Origin: Hyphomicrobiales bacterium
Lineage (GTDB): Bacteria; Pseudomonadota; Alphaproteobacteria; Rhizobiales; Rhizobiaceae
Direction of reading: 5' to 3'
Assembly: GCA_900466005.1 (NCBI GenBank)
Contig: UEGQ01000015.1
Span: forward strand, 109,735 to 173,734
DNA: 64,000 nucleotides
The position numbers were made by a program, and so were the translations under genes. This document shows, piece by piece, positions 17,614 to 27,631 of the stretch (within the stretch, counting starts at the first letter, position 1; each line of letters opens with the position of its first letter). Under the pieces are notes generated by a model. It was given only the letters and a program-made list of their open reading frames with translations, ran no database searches and was not told the DNA's origin.

Positions 17614-20204
17614 TTCGCTACCACGCCTTTCATGCCGCCGCTGATCAGGAAGGTGATGTCCATGAGCGCCAGCGCCGCGCCGGTGCCGTTGGTGACGGCG
17701 AGGTAGCGCGGTTCCCATTGCGGATGGAACTTGGATTTGAAGGCCCTGAGCCCCTTGAAGTTGTAGAAGCGCTCGCCGTGCTCGAAGACCAGGCTGCCGA
17801 TGCGGTCCCAGACCGGTGCGGTCTCGCGGCGCGACATGCCTGAGAGCGGCGCCATGCCGAGATTGAAGCGGGAGAAGCCCGCCTCGCGCATGTGTTTCAT
17901 CAGGCTGATGAAGAGGAAATCCATGGCCCCGCGCGGCGCGTCGGGCGCAAAGCGCATCAGGTCGACGGTCGCCTCCGACTTCGTGCCGGTCGTCATCACG
18001 GTGGCGAAGGCGACGATCCTGTCGTCCTTGGCGAGGATCGCCACCGGCTGCGACAGCACGTATCCGGGATCGAAGGCGCCGAGGGAGAACGATTTTTCGC
18101 GCGTGTTGTGATGGGCGAGCCAGGCATCCGAGATCGCCTTCAGTTCGTCGAGGATCGGCGGCAGGTCCGGTGGCTCGACGATCGAGAAGACGAGTCCATC
18201 GCGCTGGCCGCGGTTATAGGACTGGCGCAGGCCGGAAAGGCGGCTGCCGGCGAGATCGAATTGGCCGAGGTCGACGGTTGCGAGTTCGCCGAGCTTGAAG
18301 GCGCGCAGGCCCGCGTCGATGCAGGACGGCAGGAGCGCGGGCGTGATCTGGTAGAAGACGGCGCGGCCGCCGGAGGCGCGGGCCATGTCGACGAACTGCC
18401 AGACGAGATCGGCGAAGTCCTCTTCCGCCCCCACGGGATCGGCGAGCGCGATCCACGAGCGTCCGTGGATGCCGTACATGATGAAGGCCTTGCCGCTCTG
18501 CGAGAAGAGGAGCCTCTTGTCGCCCATGCGCACGAGGTTGGCGTCGGCGACGTCCTGGCCTTCGACGATCGCCACCGCACGCGCGAGATCATCCTCTCGT
18601 GCCTCGTCGGGCCGGTGGGCGACCGGGCGCAGCAGGCTGAACATCGCCACCGCCGCCGAGCCGATCGCAAGGCCGAGGAGTGCCCGCAGGCCGCGCGGGG
18701 CTTCCTCGGAGAACTCGAACTGCCACCAGAGTTCGCGGCTGTACTGGGTGTCGCGGTAGACGAAGAGCAGGATGCCGGCGGCGCCGACGACGGTGACCGC
18801 CATCGCCGTCAGCCAGGCCGGACCGAGTGCCTGACCGAAAAGGGAGGCGTGGCGGGTGAAGCTGCCGGCGCTGGCGAGCATCGCGGCGATGAAGAGGCCG
18901 AGCGCCACCGCCTCGAAGAGGGCGACGGCCTTCATCAGCGAGAAGAGGAAGGCGATCGCCGCCGCTGCGAGCCCGACCCACCAGGCGCCGTCGAGGCGCT
19001 GGGCGATGCCGCGGGAGGCGACGACGAGGACGAGACCGAGAATGCTCGACAGGAAGTGCGCCGCCTCGACGATCGGCAGGGGCAGGAGCCCGGCGAGGAA
19101 GTCGAGGTCGCCGTCTGGCGTCGGCGTGACGCTCGAGAAGATCAGCATGGCGCCGAGCATCAGCGCATAGGTGGAGAGAAGCGCGGGCACGAGCCGTGCG
19201 GCGATCTGGGCGATCTCGGCGGCGAGCGGCTGTTTCGCGAAGCTCCGCAGTTCGCCGACGACGGCAAGCGCGAGCGCGAACAGCAGCGGCAGGACGTAAT
19301 AGACCAGACGGTACAAGACCAGGCTGCCGAGAAGCTGGTCGGCGCTGATGGCGTTGCCGAGGCCGGCGATCATCACCGTCTCGAAGACTCCGAGGCCGGC
19401 GGGAACATGGCTCAGGACGCCGAGCGCGACGGCCATCGCATAGATCGCGAAGAAGGCGGGCCAACCGACATGCATGTCCGGCAGCAGGACGTAGAGCGCC
19501 GAAGCCGAACCCGCGAGATCGAAGGCGGTGACGAGAAATTGCCGGGACGACGTGCGTGTATCGGGCAGGCGGAGCGTCACGCCGGCGATATTGATCTCGC
19601 GCCCGTTCCGGCTGAGGAAGACGAGAACTGCCAGCAGCACGACGACGGCCACGGCACCGAAGCGAAGCGCCGGCCCGTTCAGGCCGACGATAACGGCGAC
19701 CCGCGGCGCGACGACCAGCAGCGCAAGCGCGCTCACCGCGGCGAGCCCGAGGCCGAAGGAGAGCGTCACGAAGGCGATGATGCGGGCGATTTCGCCGGGC
19801 TGGAGCCCGAGCTTCGAATAGGCGCGATAGCGGATCGCTCCGCCGCTCAAGGGGCCGAAGCCCGCGGTATTGCCGACCGCGTAGGCAATGAAGGCGGTCG
19901 TCACGACAGAAGGCAACGGCAGCTTGCGCCCGATGTAGTCGATGGCGTTGGCATCGTACAGGGCGAGCGCGCCGTAGCTGAGCGCGGTGAAGAGCGCCGC
20001 CCAGAGGAGCGCCCACCAAGAAGTGTCCCCGAGCGCGGCGAGGACGTCGTCATAGCGCACCTCCGCCGTCAGGCGGTGAATCGCGAAGATCATCATCGTG
20101 AACACGGCGACGACGGCGACCGCCGTCAGATAGCCGCGATAGCGGGAGAGAAGCCGGCTCGCGCCGGATTGCGTGTCACTGTCGGGCAGCATGCCTGAAT
20201 CCAT
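17610..20204 (-). CDS. lpiA: Lysyl-phosphatidylglycerol synthase (LpiA/MprF)
   Basis: LpiA transfers lysine from Lys-tRNA to phosphatidylglycerol and flips the product, making the membrane less anionic. This protein of about 864 residues has some 14 hydrophobic helices in its first 500 residues (the flippase part, with GFGPLSGGAIRYR and SHVPAGLGVFETVM). A C-terminal cytosolic synthase (DUF2156-like) follows, with AFIMYGIHGRSWIALADPVG and FNLGMAPLSGMS. It is co-transcribed with acvB, which degrades the product. Rhizobial homologues are acid-induced. The start is uncertain: ATG at 20204 is used, with ATG 20192 and TTG 20243 as alternatives; none has a clear ribosome site. Confidence 0.92.
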   Translation of the reverse strand: MDSGMLPDSDTQSGASRLLSRYRGYLTAVAVVAVFTMMIFAIHRLTAEVRYDDVLAALGDTSWWALLWAALFTALSYGALALYDANAIDYIGRKLPLPSVVTTAFIAYAVGNTAGFGPLSGGAIRYRAYSKLGLQPGEIARIIAFVTLSFGLGLAAVSALALLVVAPRVAVIVGLNGPALRFGAVAVVVLLAVLVFLSRNGREINIAGVTLRLPDTRTSSRQFLVTAFDLAGSASALYVLLPDMHVGWPAFFAIYAMAVALGVLSHVPAGLGVFETVMIAGLGNAISADQLLGSLVLYRLVYYVLPLLFALALAVVGELRSFAKQPLAAEIAQIAARLVPALLSTYALMLGAMLIFSSVTPTPDGDLDFLAGLLPLPIVEAAHFLSSILGLVLVVASRGIAQRLDGAWWVGLAAAAIAFLFSLMKAVALFEAVALGLFIAAMLASAGSFTRHASLFGQALGPAWLTAMAVTVVGAAGILLFVYRDTQYSRELWWQFEFSEEAPRGLRALLGLAIGSAAVAMFSLLRPVAHRPDEAREDDLARAVAIVEGQDVADANLVRMGDKRLLFSQSGKAFIMYGIHGRSWIALADPVGAEEDFADLVWQFVDMARASGGRAVFYQITPALLPSCIDAGLRAFKLGELATVDLGQFDLAGSRLSGLRQSYNRGQRDGLVFSIVEPPDLPPILDELKAISDAWLAHHNTREKSFSLGAFDPGYVLSQPVAILAKDDRIVAFATVMTTGTKSEATVDLMRFAPDAPRGAMDFLFISLMKHMREAGFSRFNLGMAPLSGMSRRETAPVWDRIGSLVFEHGERFYNFKGLRAFKSKFHPQWEPRYLAVTNGTGAALALMDITFLISGGMKGVVAK

Positions 20205-20470
20205 TGCGGAAAGTCTGGCGGGTTTCGCATGATTCGATGACAAGCCCGTGCCAATGGTCGGACGCGGACCGGGCAGGGGACTTTCGCGTGCTGCCGGGTT
20301 GGCGGAGCTCGGCCGGCGTCATCTCTCGTCGATCCTTGTCGAGGCTGGCGCGGCCCGGGGAGCGGGGACACGCGGGATTGAAGCCTCTTTCAGACAACGG
20401 GAATGCGAAGGAATAGTGGCAAGCGGCCGGACGGCGACGGGATTGTATCCGACGGCAGGTTGAGAGGGGG

Positions 20471-23056
20471 TCACACCCGCTCGACGAAGCCGTCCAGCAC
20501 GCGTTTCTGGCCGGCGCGGTCGAAATCGATCGTCAGCTTGTTGCCCTCGATCGCCGAGACGTTGCCGTTGCCGAACTTGACGTGGAAGACGCGGTCGCCG
20601 AGCTTGAACTTCGAGGGCTCGTAACTGGTGGATTTGGCCACCAGCTCTCCCTCGATCGTCCTGCCGCGCGGGCCGCTCTCGCCGTAGCCGATGCGTTCCA
20701 CCGCATGGCCGGACCGGGTGCCCCAGTTGTCGCGCGTGGCGTCCGACTTGTTCTGCTGGGCGCGCTTCCATCCGGGCGTCGAATAGGAATTGGCGAAGGG
20801 ATCGGCGCGATCAAAGCGGGACTGGCCGTAGCCGCCGCGCCCGTAGCCGCCGTAGGAGGTTTCGGCTTCGGCGACCTCGACATGGCTCTGCGGCAGTTCG
20901 TCGAGGAAGCGCGAGGGCATGGTCGACTGCCAGAGGCCGTGAATGCGCCGATTGGAGACGAACCAGATGTGGCAGCGGCGCTTGGCGCGGGTGATGCCGA
21001 CGTAGGCGAGGCGGCGTTCTTCCTCGAGGCCCGAGCGTCCGCCTTCGTCGAGGGCGCGCTGGTGGGGGAAGAGGCCTTCCTCCCAGCCCGGCAGGAAGAC
21101 GGTGTCGAATTCGAGCCCCTTGGCGGAATGGAGCGTCATGATCGAGACGGCGTCCATGTCCTCGTTCTGCTCGGTATCCATGACCAGCGACACGTGTTCG
21201 AGGAAGCCGCGCATCGACTCGAACGCTTCCATCGAGCGGACGAGTTCCTTGAGGTTTTCGAGCCGGCCCGGCGCCTCCGCCGACTTGTCGTTCTTCCACA
21301 TGTCGGTATAGCCGGACTCGTCGAGAATCTGCTCGGCGAGCTCGGTATGCGGAGTCGTTTCAAGGCGTTCCGACCAGCGGCGGAAGTATTGAATCACGTC
21401 GAAGAGCGCCTTGCGCGCCTTCGGTTTCAACTCGTCGGTCTCGACCATCTCGGCGGCTGCGGCGAGCATCGGAATGTCGCGGGCACGGGCATAGTCGTGC
21501 AGCGCCCGGACCGTGGTGTCGCCCAGGCCCCGCTTCGGGGTGTTGACGATGCGCTCGAAGGCGAGATCGTCGGCCGGCTGGCAGACGAGGCGGAAATAGG
21601 CCATGGCGTCACGGATCTCGAGGCGCTCGTAGAAGCGCGGTCCGCCGACGACGCGGTAGTTGAGGCCGAGGGTCACGAAACGGTCTTCGAACTCGCGCAT
21701 CTGGAAGGAGGCGCGCACGAGGATCGCCATGCCGTTGAGGGCGTGCTTCTTGCCGTCGGCGTCACCGCGCTGCAGCCGTTCGATTTCCTCGCCGACGGCG
21801 CGGGCCTCCTCCTCGGAGTCCCATGCGGCGTGGACGATCACCTTCTCGTCGTCGGGCTCTGCGCGGTCGGTGAACAGCGTCTTGCCGAGGCGTCCCTCGT
21901 TGTGGGCGATCAGGTGGCCGGCGGCACCGAGAATGTGCTCGGTGGAACGGTAGTTGCGTTCGAGCTTGATGACCTTGGCGCCGGGAAAATCCTTCTCGAA
22001 GCGGAGGATGTTGTCCACCTCCGCCCCGCGCCAGCCGTAGATCGACTGATCGTCGTCACCGACGCAGCAAATATTGATTTGCTGCTGTCTGTTTTCGCTC
22101 ACGGCCGCATCGCGCCTGTCGGCGCTGGCCTGCGCGGGCGCGGGCGAAACGTCGCCCGGCCGGCGGTCGCCGGCTCGACCTTCGGCCGGATCGCGTGCAC
22201 CCTTCGACGCCGGTGAGCGCTGTGCCAGCAATCTCAGCCACATGTACTGGGCGGTGTTGGTGTCCTGGTACTCGTCGACCAGAATGTACTTGAAGCGCTG
22301 GTGATAGTCGCGCAGCACGTCCGGATTGGCCCTGAACATGCGGATCGGATGCAGCAGGAGATCGCCGAAATCGCAGGCGTTCAGAGTCTTCAGCCGGTTC
22401 TGGTAGGCGGCATAGAGCTCCCGTCCCTTGCCGTTTGCAAAGGCGCGGGCGTCGCCCTCCGGGATCTGTGCCGGATCGAGACCCTTGTTCTTCCAGGTGT
22501 CGATCATCGCCGCGAACTGGCGGGCCGGCCACCGCTTGTCGTCGAGCCCCTCGGCCTGGATCAGCTGCTTGATCAGACGGATGACGTCGTCGGTGTCGAG
22601 AATGGTGAAATCGGACTTGAGCCCCACCAGCTCGGCATGGCGGCGAAGGATCTTCACGCCGATCGAGTGGAAGGTGCCGAGCCAGGGCATGCCCTCGACG
22701 GCGCCGCCGACCAGCATGCCGATGCGTTCCTTCATCTCGCGCGCGGCCTTGTTGGTGAAGGTCACGGCGAGGATTTGCGACGGAAAGGCCCGGCCAGTCG
22801 CAAGAATGTGGGCGATGCGCGTGGTCAGGACGCGGGTCTTGCCGGTGCCGGCGCCGGCGAGGACGAGCACCGGGCCCTCCGTCGTTTCCACGGCTTCCCG
22901 CTGTTCGGGGTTGAGGCCGGACAGATAGTCCGGGGTGCGGGCCTGGTCGCGGGCGGCCATGGCGCGTGCGGCTATTCCGCCTGTCGCCGACCCTGCCGGC
23001 TTGCGCGGCGGCGGCTCCTCATCGAAGAAGGGAATGTCGTCGTAACCGTTACTCAT
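20471..23056 (-). CDS. uvrD: ATP-dependent DNA helicase UvrD/PcrA with a ~48-residue insert
   Basis: This superfamily 1A 3'-5' helicase serves nucleotide-excision and mismatch repair and clears RecA or stalled complexes. All motifs are present in 861 residues: Q-motif region (LNPEQREAVE), motif I AGAGTGKT, motif II LVDEYQDTN, motif III GDDDQSIYGWRGAE, motif V MTLHSAKGLEFD and motif VI RLAYVGITRAK. The C-terminus has a Tudor-like segment (GDRVFHVKFGNGNVSAIEGN) seen in PcrA. ATG 23056 is preferred to a TTG three codons earlier. Oddly, between RLLAQ (to about residue 279) and NICCVGDDDQ (from about 328) there is a Pro/Ala/Arg/Asp-rich insert of about 48 residues that E. coli UvrD lacks. Confidence 0.93.
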   Translation of the reverse strand: MSNGYDDIPFFDEEPPPRKPAGSATGGIAARAMAARDQARTPDYLSGLNPEQREAVETTEGPVLVLAGAGTGKTRVLTTRIAHILATGRAFPSQILAVTFTNKAAREMKERIGMLVGGAVEGMPWLGTFHSIGVKILRRHAELVGLKSDFTILDTDDVIRLIKQLIQAEGLDDKRWPARQFAAMIDTWKNKGLDPAQIPEGDARAFANGKGRELYAAYQNRLKTLNACDFGDLLLHPIRMFRANPDVLRDYHQRFKYILVDEYQDTNTAQYMWLRLLAQRSPASKGARDPAEGRAGDRRPGDVSPAPAQASADRRDAAVSENRQQQINICCVGDDDQSIYGWRGAEVDNILRFEKDFPGAKVIKLERNYRSTEHILGAAGHLIAHNEGRLGKTLFTDRAEPDDEKVIVHAAWDSEEEARAVGEEIERLQRGDADGKKHALNGMAILVRASFQMREFEDRFVTLGLNYRVVGGPRFYERLEIRDAMAYFRLVCQPADDLAFERIVNTPKRGLGDTTVRALHDYARARDIPMLAAAAEMVETDELKPKARKALFDVIQYFRRWSERLETTPHTELAEQILDESGYTDMWKNDKSAEAPGRLENLKELVRSMEAFESMRGFLEHVSLVMDTEQNEDMDAVSIMTLHSAKGLEFDTVFLPGWEEGLFPHQRALDEGGRSGLEEERRLAYVGITRAKRRCHIWFVSNRRIHGLWQSTMPSRFLDELPQSHVEVAEAETSYGGYGRGGYGQSRFDRADPFANSYSTPGWKRAQQNKSDATRDNWGTRSGHAVERIGYGESGPRGRTIEGELVAKSTSYEPSKFKLGDRVFHVKFGNGNVSAIEGNKLTIDFDRAGQKRVLDGFVERV
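22064..22085. repeat. Perfect 9-bp inverted repeat inside uvrD at the insert boundary
   Basis: GCAGCAAAT (22064-22072) and ATTTGCTGC (22077-22085) form a perfect inverted repeat with a 4-nt loop. It encodes part of the QQQINICCV stretch, exactly where the extra uvrD segment rejoins conserved helicase sequence. It is AT-richer than its surroundings. Its role is unknown; it could simply be chance. Confidence 0.5.
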
Positions 23057-23337
23057 GGCGCCCAATGTAGTGATTCGGACCGGAAAGGCGAGTCAAGACG
23101 TTCTGGTTTCATTCCGGCTCGGGCCGGTTCCCGGCTCTTCTACAGGAAATATCGGGTGACCGCGGCCGGTTCGCATCCGTCTCGGGTGGCCGATGACAAT
23201 TTGGTAATGTTGGCCGGCAGGCCTTGCCGAGAGTCGACCCCGCGGAAATATTGGCGCATATGTCGACCGAATTCGGACGCCTTCGACCGCTCGCACATCC
23301 GGCGCGGTGGTCCGGCAGTCCTCGCCGGAGCTTTCGA

Positions 23338-24501
23338 ATGCCCTTCTGGAAACAGGTGATCGTTATTTTCGCGGTGGTTGCCGCCTTCGTCGTCGGCTGG
23401 GCAAGGTTTGTGCCGGGCGCCGGGGACCTGCTGCTGCGGATTGGGGCGCCCGCCGGGCTGGTTGCGGTCCTGGCGCCCGCCGGCGAGACTGCGGGACCGG
23501 ATGCCAAGGGTGGCGAAGGCAACCGTCGGGGCGGCAACGGCGCGCCCGTGGTCGTCGTGCAACCCGTCGGCCTCGGCACCGTCAACGATCGGCTCTCGGC
23601 GATCGGCACCGGCGACGCCGTGCAGTCCGTCGCGGTCACGCCGCAGGTCGACGGCACGCTCGCCAAGGTGGCGATCGTTTCGGGACAGAAGGTGACGAGG
23701 GGCGATCTCCTCGCCCAGCTCGACAACGACGAGCAGACGATCGCGCGTGACCAGGCGCGGGTGGCGCTGAAGAGCGCGACCGAGAAGGCGAACCTCTACG
23801 CCAATCTGAAATCCACGGTGTCGCGCATCGACGCCTTCGATGCGCAGATCGCCGTCGAGGCGGCGAAGCTTGCACTCGACACGGCCGAACTCAACCTGAA
23901 GCGGCGCGACATCGTCGCCCCGATCGACGGCATTGCCGGCATCATCACCATCAATCCGGGGGACAACGTCACCACGGGAACGGTGATCGCCACCCTCGAC
24001 GACCGTTCCGAAATCCTCGTCGACTTCTGGGTGCCTGAGCGCTTCGCGCCCATCCTCAAGGTCGGGCAGGCGGTCGAGGCGACCGCCGTCGCGCGCCCCG
24101 GGCAGCTCTATCGCGGGACGGTCGAGGCGATCGACAACCGCATCGACGAGGCGAGCCGCACGCTGCATGTGCGCGCCCGCATCGCCAACGCGAATGACGA
24201 TCTGAGGGCCGGCATGTCGTTCACCGTCACCATGGCGTTTGCCGGGGAGAACTATCCTTCCGTCGATCCGCTCGCCGTGCAATGGGACGGCGAAGGCGCA
24301 TTCGTCTGGCGCATCGGAAGCGGGAGCAAGGCGGAGAAGGTGCGGGTCCGGATCGTCCAGCGCAATCCCGACGCCGTGCTGGTCGACGCGGAGCTTCGAT
24401 CCGGCGACAGGGTCGTAACGGAAGGCATCCAGCGGGTGCGCCAGGGCGGGACGGTCCGGCCGGCCGGAGAGGAGACCGGCGTTCCGGTCGCAAGCCAATG
24501 A
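23338..24501 (+). CDS. RND efflux periplasmic adaptor (MdtA/AcrA-like)
   Basis: The 387-residue protein starts MPFWKQVIVIFAVVAAF, with an N-terminal membrane or signal helix. A Gly/Asn-rich linker follows, then the lipoyl half (VTPQVDGTLAKVAIVSGQKVTRGDLLAQLDN), a short alpha hairpin, the second lipoyl half (DIVAPIDGIAGIITINPGDNVTTG), and beta-barrel and membrane-proximal domains. The ATG at 23338 is chosen because the region upstream of the helix is not adaptor-like. The stop overlaps the start of the pump gene (ATGA). It should bridge the inner-membrane pump to an outer-membrane channel, which is not encoded nearby. Confidence 0.9.
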   Translation: MPFWKQVIVIFAVVAAFVVGWARFVPGAGDLLLRIGAPAGLVAVLAPAGETAGPDAKGGEGNRRGGNGAPVVVVQPVGLGTVNDRLSAIGTGDAVQSVAVTPQVDGTLAKVAIVSGQKVTRGDLLAQLDNDEQTIARDQARVALKSATEKANLYANLKSTVSRIDAFDAQIAVEAAKLALDTAELNLKRRDIVAPIDGIAGIITINPGDNVTTGTVIATLDDRSEILVDFWVPERFAPILKVGQAVEATAVARPGQLYRGTVEAIDNRIDEASRTLHVRARIANANDDLRAGMSFTVTMAFAGENYPSVDPLAVQWDGEGAFVWRIGSGSKAEKVRVRIVQRNPDAVLVDAELRSGDRVVTEGIQRVRQGGTVRPAGEETGVPVASQ

Positions 24502-27500
24502 ACGGGCCGTTTTCCGATTTCCCCGGCGGCGGCAGCGCCGGCTTCACCGCCCTCTTCGTCAGGCGGCCGATCCTCGCACTGGTTTTCAACGCGCTGATCG
24601 TCGTCGCAGGGCTTGCGGCCTTCTACGGTATCGAGGTTCGCGAGCTCCCCGACGTCGACCAGCCGGTGATCACCGTGCGCACGACTTTCGGCGGTGCCTC
24701 ACCCGAGACGATCGACCAGGAGGTGACGACGGTCATCGAGGGGGCGGTCGCGCGCGTGTCGGGGCTGAAGAGCATGTCCTCGACCTCGCAGTTCGGGCAG
24801 AGCCGCGTCACGCTGGAATTCTCCGACAGCACCGATCTCAACGTCGCCTCCACCGATGTGCGCGACGCGATCTCTCGGGTTTCGAACGACCTGCCGGACG
24901 ATGCCGACGAGCCGCGCATCGTCAAGGCGGACTCCGACTCGCAGCCGATCATGCGGCTCGCCGTGACCTCGGACCGGATGAGCCTCGATGATCTCACGCT
25001 TCTGGTCGACAATCAGGTTTCCGACCGTCTCGCGACGGTGGACGGTGTCGCCGACATCGAAATCTACGGCGATCAGGAGAAGATCTTCCGCATCGACGTC
25101 GATCAGGCGGCGCTGGCAAGCCGCGGGCTCACCATAGCATCGCTGACATCCGCGCTCTCCAACCTCGCCTTCGACGTGCCGGCGGGCTCTCTCACCAGCC
25201 CGACGCAGGACATCGTCGTGCGCGCGACCGCCGACCTCAGGACGCCGGAGGATTTCGGCAACCTCATCGTGCAGAACCGGGTCCGGCTGAGAGACGTGGC
25301 CACGGTAACCTTTGGCGCCGACACCGGAACGACGAGCCTGCGCTCGAACGGCCGCGCCGGCATCGGTCTCGGGATCATCCGGCAGGCGCAGTCGAACACG
25401 CTCAGCATCTCGAAAGGCGTTGCGGCGGCGGTCGCCGAGCTTTCGAAGACGCTGCCGGAGGGCACCGAACTGCGCATCACCAGCGACGACGCCGTCTTCA
25501 TCCGCGGCTCGATCGAGGAAGTGGTGCGCTCGCTGGTGCTTGCCGCGGTGATCGTCGTCGCGATCATCTATCTCTTCCTGCGCGACGCGCGCGCGACGAT
25601 CATTCCCGCCGTCACCATGCCGGTCGCGCTGGTCGGCACGATGGCCGCGATCTATCTCGCCGGCTTCTCGATCAACATCCTGACGCTGCTTGCTGTCGTG
25701 CTGGCGACCGGCATGGTCGTCGACGATGCGATCGTGGTGCTGGAAAACATCGTGCGAAGGCGCGGGCAGGGGCTCGGTCCACGGGCCGCCGCCGTCCTCG
25801 GCACGCGCGAGGTGTTCTTTGCCGTCATCGCGACGACGGCGACGCTCGCCGCCGTCTTCGTGCCGCTCTCCTTTCTGCCGGGGCAGGTAGGCGGGCTCTT
25901 CCGCGAATTCGGCTTCGTGCTCGCCTTCTCTGTCACGCTTTCCTCGCTGGTGGCGCTCACGCTCTGCCCGATGCTCGCCTCGCGGCTCCTGAAGCCGCAC
26001 GAGCACCGGGAAGGTGGCGATCCGCTCGGTCGCTTCGGCGACGCCTTTTCGCGCTTCTACCGCAAGACCCTTCACGCGTGCCTTGCGGCGCCGATGGTCG
26101 TCTTCGTCGTCGCGACCCTGTTTTCGCTCGCCGCGCTCGCCGCCTTCTCGCTGATCACCAGCGAACTCACGCCGCGGGAAGACCGCTCGGTGCTGATCGT
26201 GAGGGTGACGGCGCCGCAGGGTGTCAGCCTCGACTTCATGCGCGACCAGATGCAGCGGATCGAGGAGAATCTCGAACCGCTCCGCAAGAGCGGCGAAGTT
26301 GCCAACCTCTTCTCCATTTCGGGTTTCGGCAGCAGCAAGAACAGCGGCTTCATGGTGTTGACGCTCGCGCCGTGGGAGGAGCGCAGCCGCAGCCAGGACG
26401 AGATCGCCGCCGACGTCAACGCCGCCGCAGCGCGTGTGCCGGCGGTCAGGGCCTTTGCCATGCAGCCGAACAGCCTCAGGATCCGCGGCGGTGGCAGCGG
26501 GCTGCAGTTCGCTGTGGTCGGCGCGGATCACCAGACCCTGACGAGTGCGGCGAGCCGGCTCGTTGCGGCGATGGAGGAAAGCGGCCGTTTCGACGGCCCG
26601 CGGCTCACCAACGACATCAGCCAGGCGCAGCTCTCCGTCACCGTCGACCGCGAACGCGCCGCCGAACTCGGCATCGACTTCACGGGGCTGTCGCAGGCGC
26701 TGCAGTCGCTCCTCGACGGTCGTTCGATCGGCGACGTCTTCGTCGACGGCGAGGCCTATCCGGTGAAGCTAACCTCCACCACCCGGCCGATCGACGATCC
26801 GACCGATCTCGAGAACGTCTTCCTGAGGACCGCGGACGGCAAGACCGTGCCGATGTCGGTGATCGCCTCGCTTCGGGAAAAGGCGGTGGCGCCGTCGCTG
26901 ACCCGCGAGCAGCAGCTCGCCTCGGTCGCGATCACGGCCGGGTTGCCGGCGGGGCTTTCGCTCGGCGATGCTCTCAACGAGACGCAAACGGTCGCCGACC
27001 CGCTGCTGCCGCCCGGCGTGCGCATCATGCCTCTCGCCGAAGCGAAGACGCTGACCGAGAACTCGAAGGGCATGGGCGCGACCTTCGGCTTTGCAATCGT
27101 CATCATCTTCCTGGTCCTGGCGGCACAGTTCGAGAGCGTCATCTCGTCGCTCATCATCATGGCGACTGTGCCGCTCGGCCTTGCCTGCGCCGTCTTCGCG
27201 CTGCTCCTCACCGGGTCATCGCTCAATGTCTACAGCCAGATCGGCTTGGTCCTGCTGGTCGGTGTGATGGCCAAGAACGGCATCCTGATCGTCGAATTCG
27301 CAAACCAGCTTCGTGACCGCGGACAATCGGTGCGCGAGGCGATCGAGAATGCGGCGAACCTTCGCCTGCGGCCCGTGATGATGACGATGATCTCCACCGT
27401 GCTCGGTGGCGTGCCGCTGGTGCTGGCGACGGGGGCCGGGGCGGAGGCGCGCGTCGCACTCGGCTGGGTCATGGTCGGCGGACTTGGGCTCGCCACGGCG

Positions 27501-27626
27501 GTAACGCTCTATGTGACGCCCGTCGCCTATCTGGCACTGGCGCGCTTCTCGAAACCGCATGCGGACGAGGAAAAGCGTCTGCATCAGGAGATGGCAATCG
27601 CGGCCAAGGTCGAGGCCGGCGAGTAG
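24498..27626 (+). CDS. RND-family multidrug efflux permease (AcrB/MdtB-like)
   Basis: The 1042-residue length matches HAE1-type RND pumps. It starts MNGPFSDFPGG and has the first membrane helix at about 25-45 (RRPILALVFNALIVVAGL). A large periplasmic loop (ELPDVDQPVITVRTTFGGAS) follows, then helices 2-6 with the proton-relay motif LLAVVLATGMVVDDAIVVLEN (two adjacent Asp in TM4), a second periplasmic loop, and TM8-12 with VLLVGVMAKNGILIVEFAN. It is translationally coupled to the adaptor gene. No TetR or MarR regulator and no TolC-type channel gene adjoins it. Substrates cannot be predicted. Confidence 0.93.
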   Translation: MNGPFSDFPGGGSAGFTALFVRRPILALVFNALIVVAGLAAFYGIEVRELPDVDQPVITVRTTFGGASPETIDQEVTTVIEGAVARVSGLKSMSSTSQFGQSRVTLEFSDSTDLNVASTDVRDAISRVSNDLPDDADEPRIVKADSDSQPIMRLAVTSDRMSLDDLTLLVDNQVSDRLATVDGVADIEIYGDQEKIFRIDVDQAALASRGLTIASLTSALSNLAFDVPAGSLTSPTQDIVVRATADLRTPEDFGNLIVQNRVRLRDVATVTFGADTGTTSLRSNGRAGIGLGIIRQAQSNTLSISKGVAAAVAELSKTLPEGTELRITSDDAVFIRGSIEEVVRSLVLAAVIVVAIIYLFLRDARATIIPAVTMPVALVGTMAAIYLAGFSINILTLLAVVLATGMVVDDAIVVLENIVRRRGQGLGPRAAAVLGTREVFFAVIATTATLAAVFVPLSFLPGQVGGLFREFGFVLAFSVTLSSLVALTLCPMLASRLLKPHEHREGGDPLGRFGDAFSRFYRKTLHACLAAPMVVFVVATLFSLAALAAFSLITSELTPREDRSVLIVRVTAPQGVSLDFMRDQMQRIEENLEPLRKSGEVANLFSISGFGSSKNSGFMVLTLAPWEERSRSQDEIAADVNAAAARVPAVRAFAMQPNSLRIRGGGSGLQFAVVGADHQTLTSAASRLVAAMEESGRFDGPRLTNDISQAQLSVTVDRERAAELGIDFTGLSQALQSLLDGRSIGDVFVDGEAYPVKLTSTTRPIDDPTDLENVFLRTADGKTVPMSVIASLREKAVAPSLTREQQLASVAITAGLPAGLSLGDALNETQTVADPLLPPGVRIMPLAEAKTLTENSKGMGATFGFAIVIIFLVLAAQFESVISSLIIMATVPLGLACAVFALLLTGSSLNVYSQIGLVLLVGVMAKNGILIVEFANQLRDRGQSVREAIENAANLRLRPVMMTMISTVLGGVPLVLATGAGAEARVALGWVMVGGLGLATAVTLYVTPVAYLALARFSKPHADEEKRLHQEMAIAAKVEAGE

Positions 27627-27631
27627 GCGCG

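Noticed and set aside
17892..20198. A plus-strand frame of about 770 codons opposite lpiA
   Set aside because: It is almost pure charged residues (R, E, D, G, H), with no motif and no ribosome site. It is an antisense shadow.
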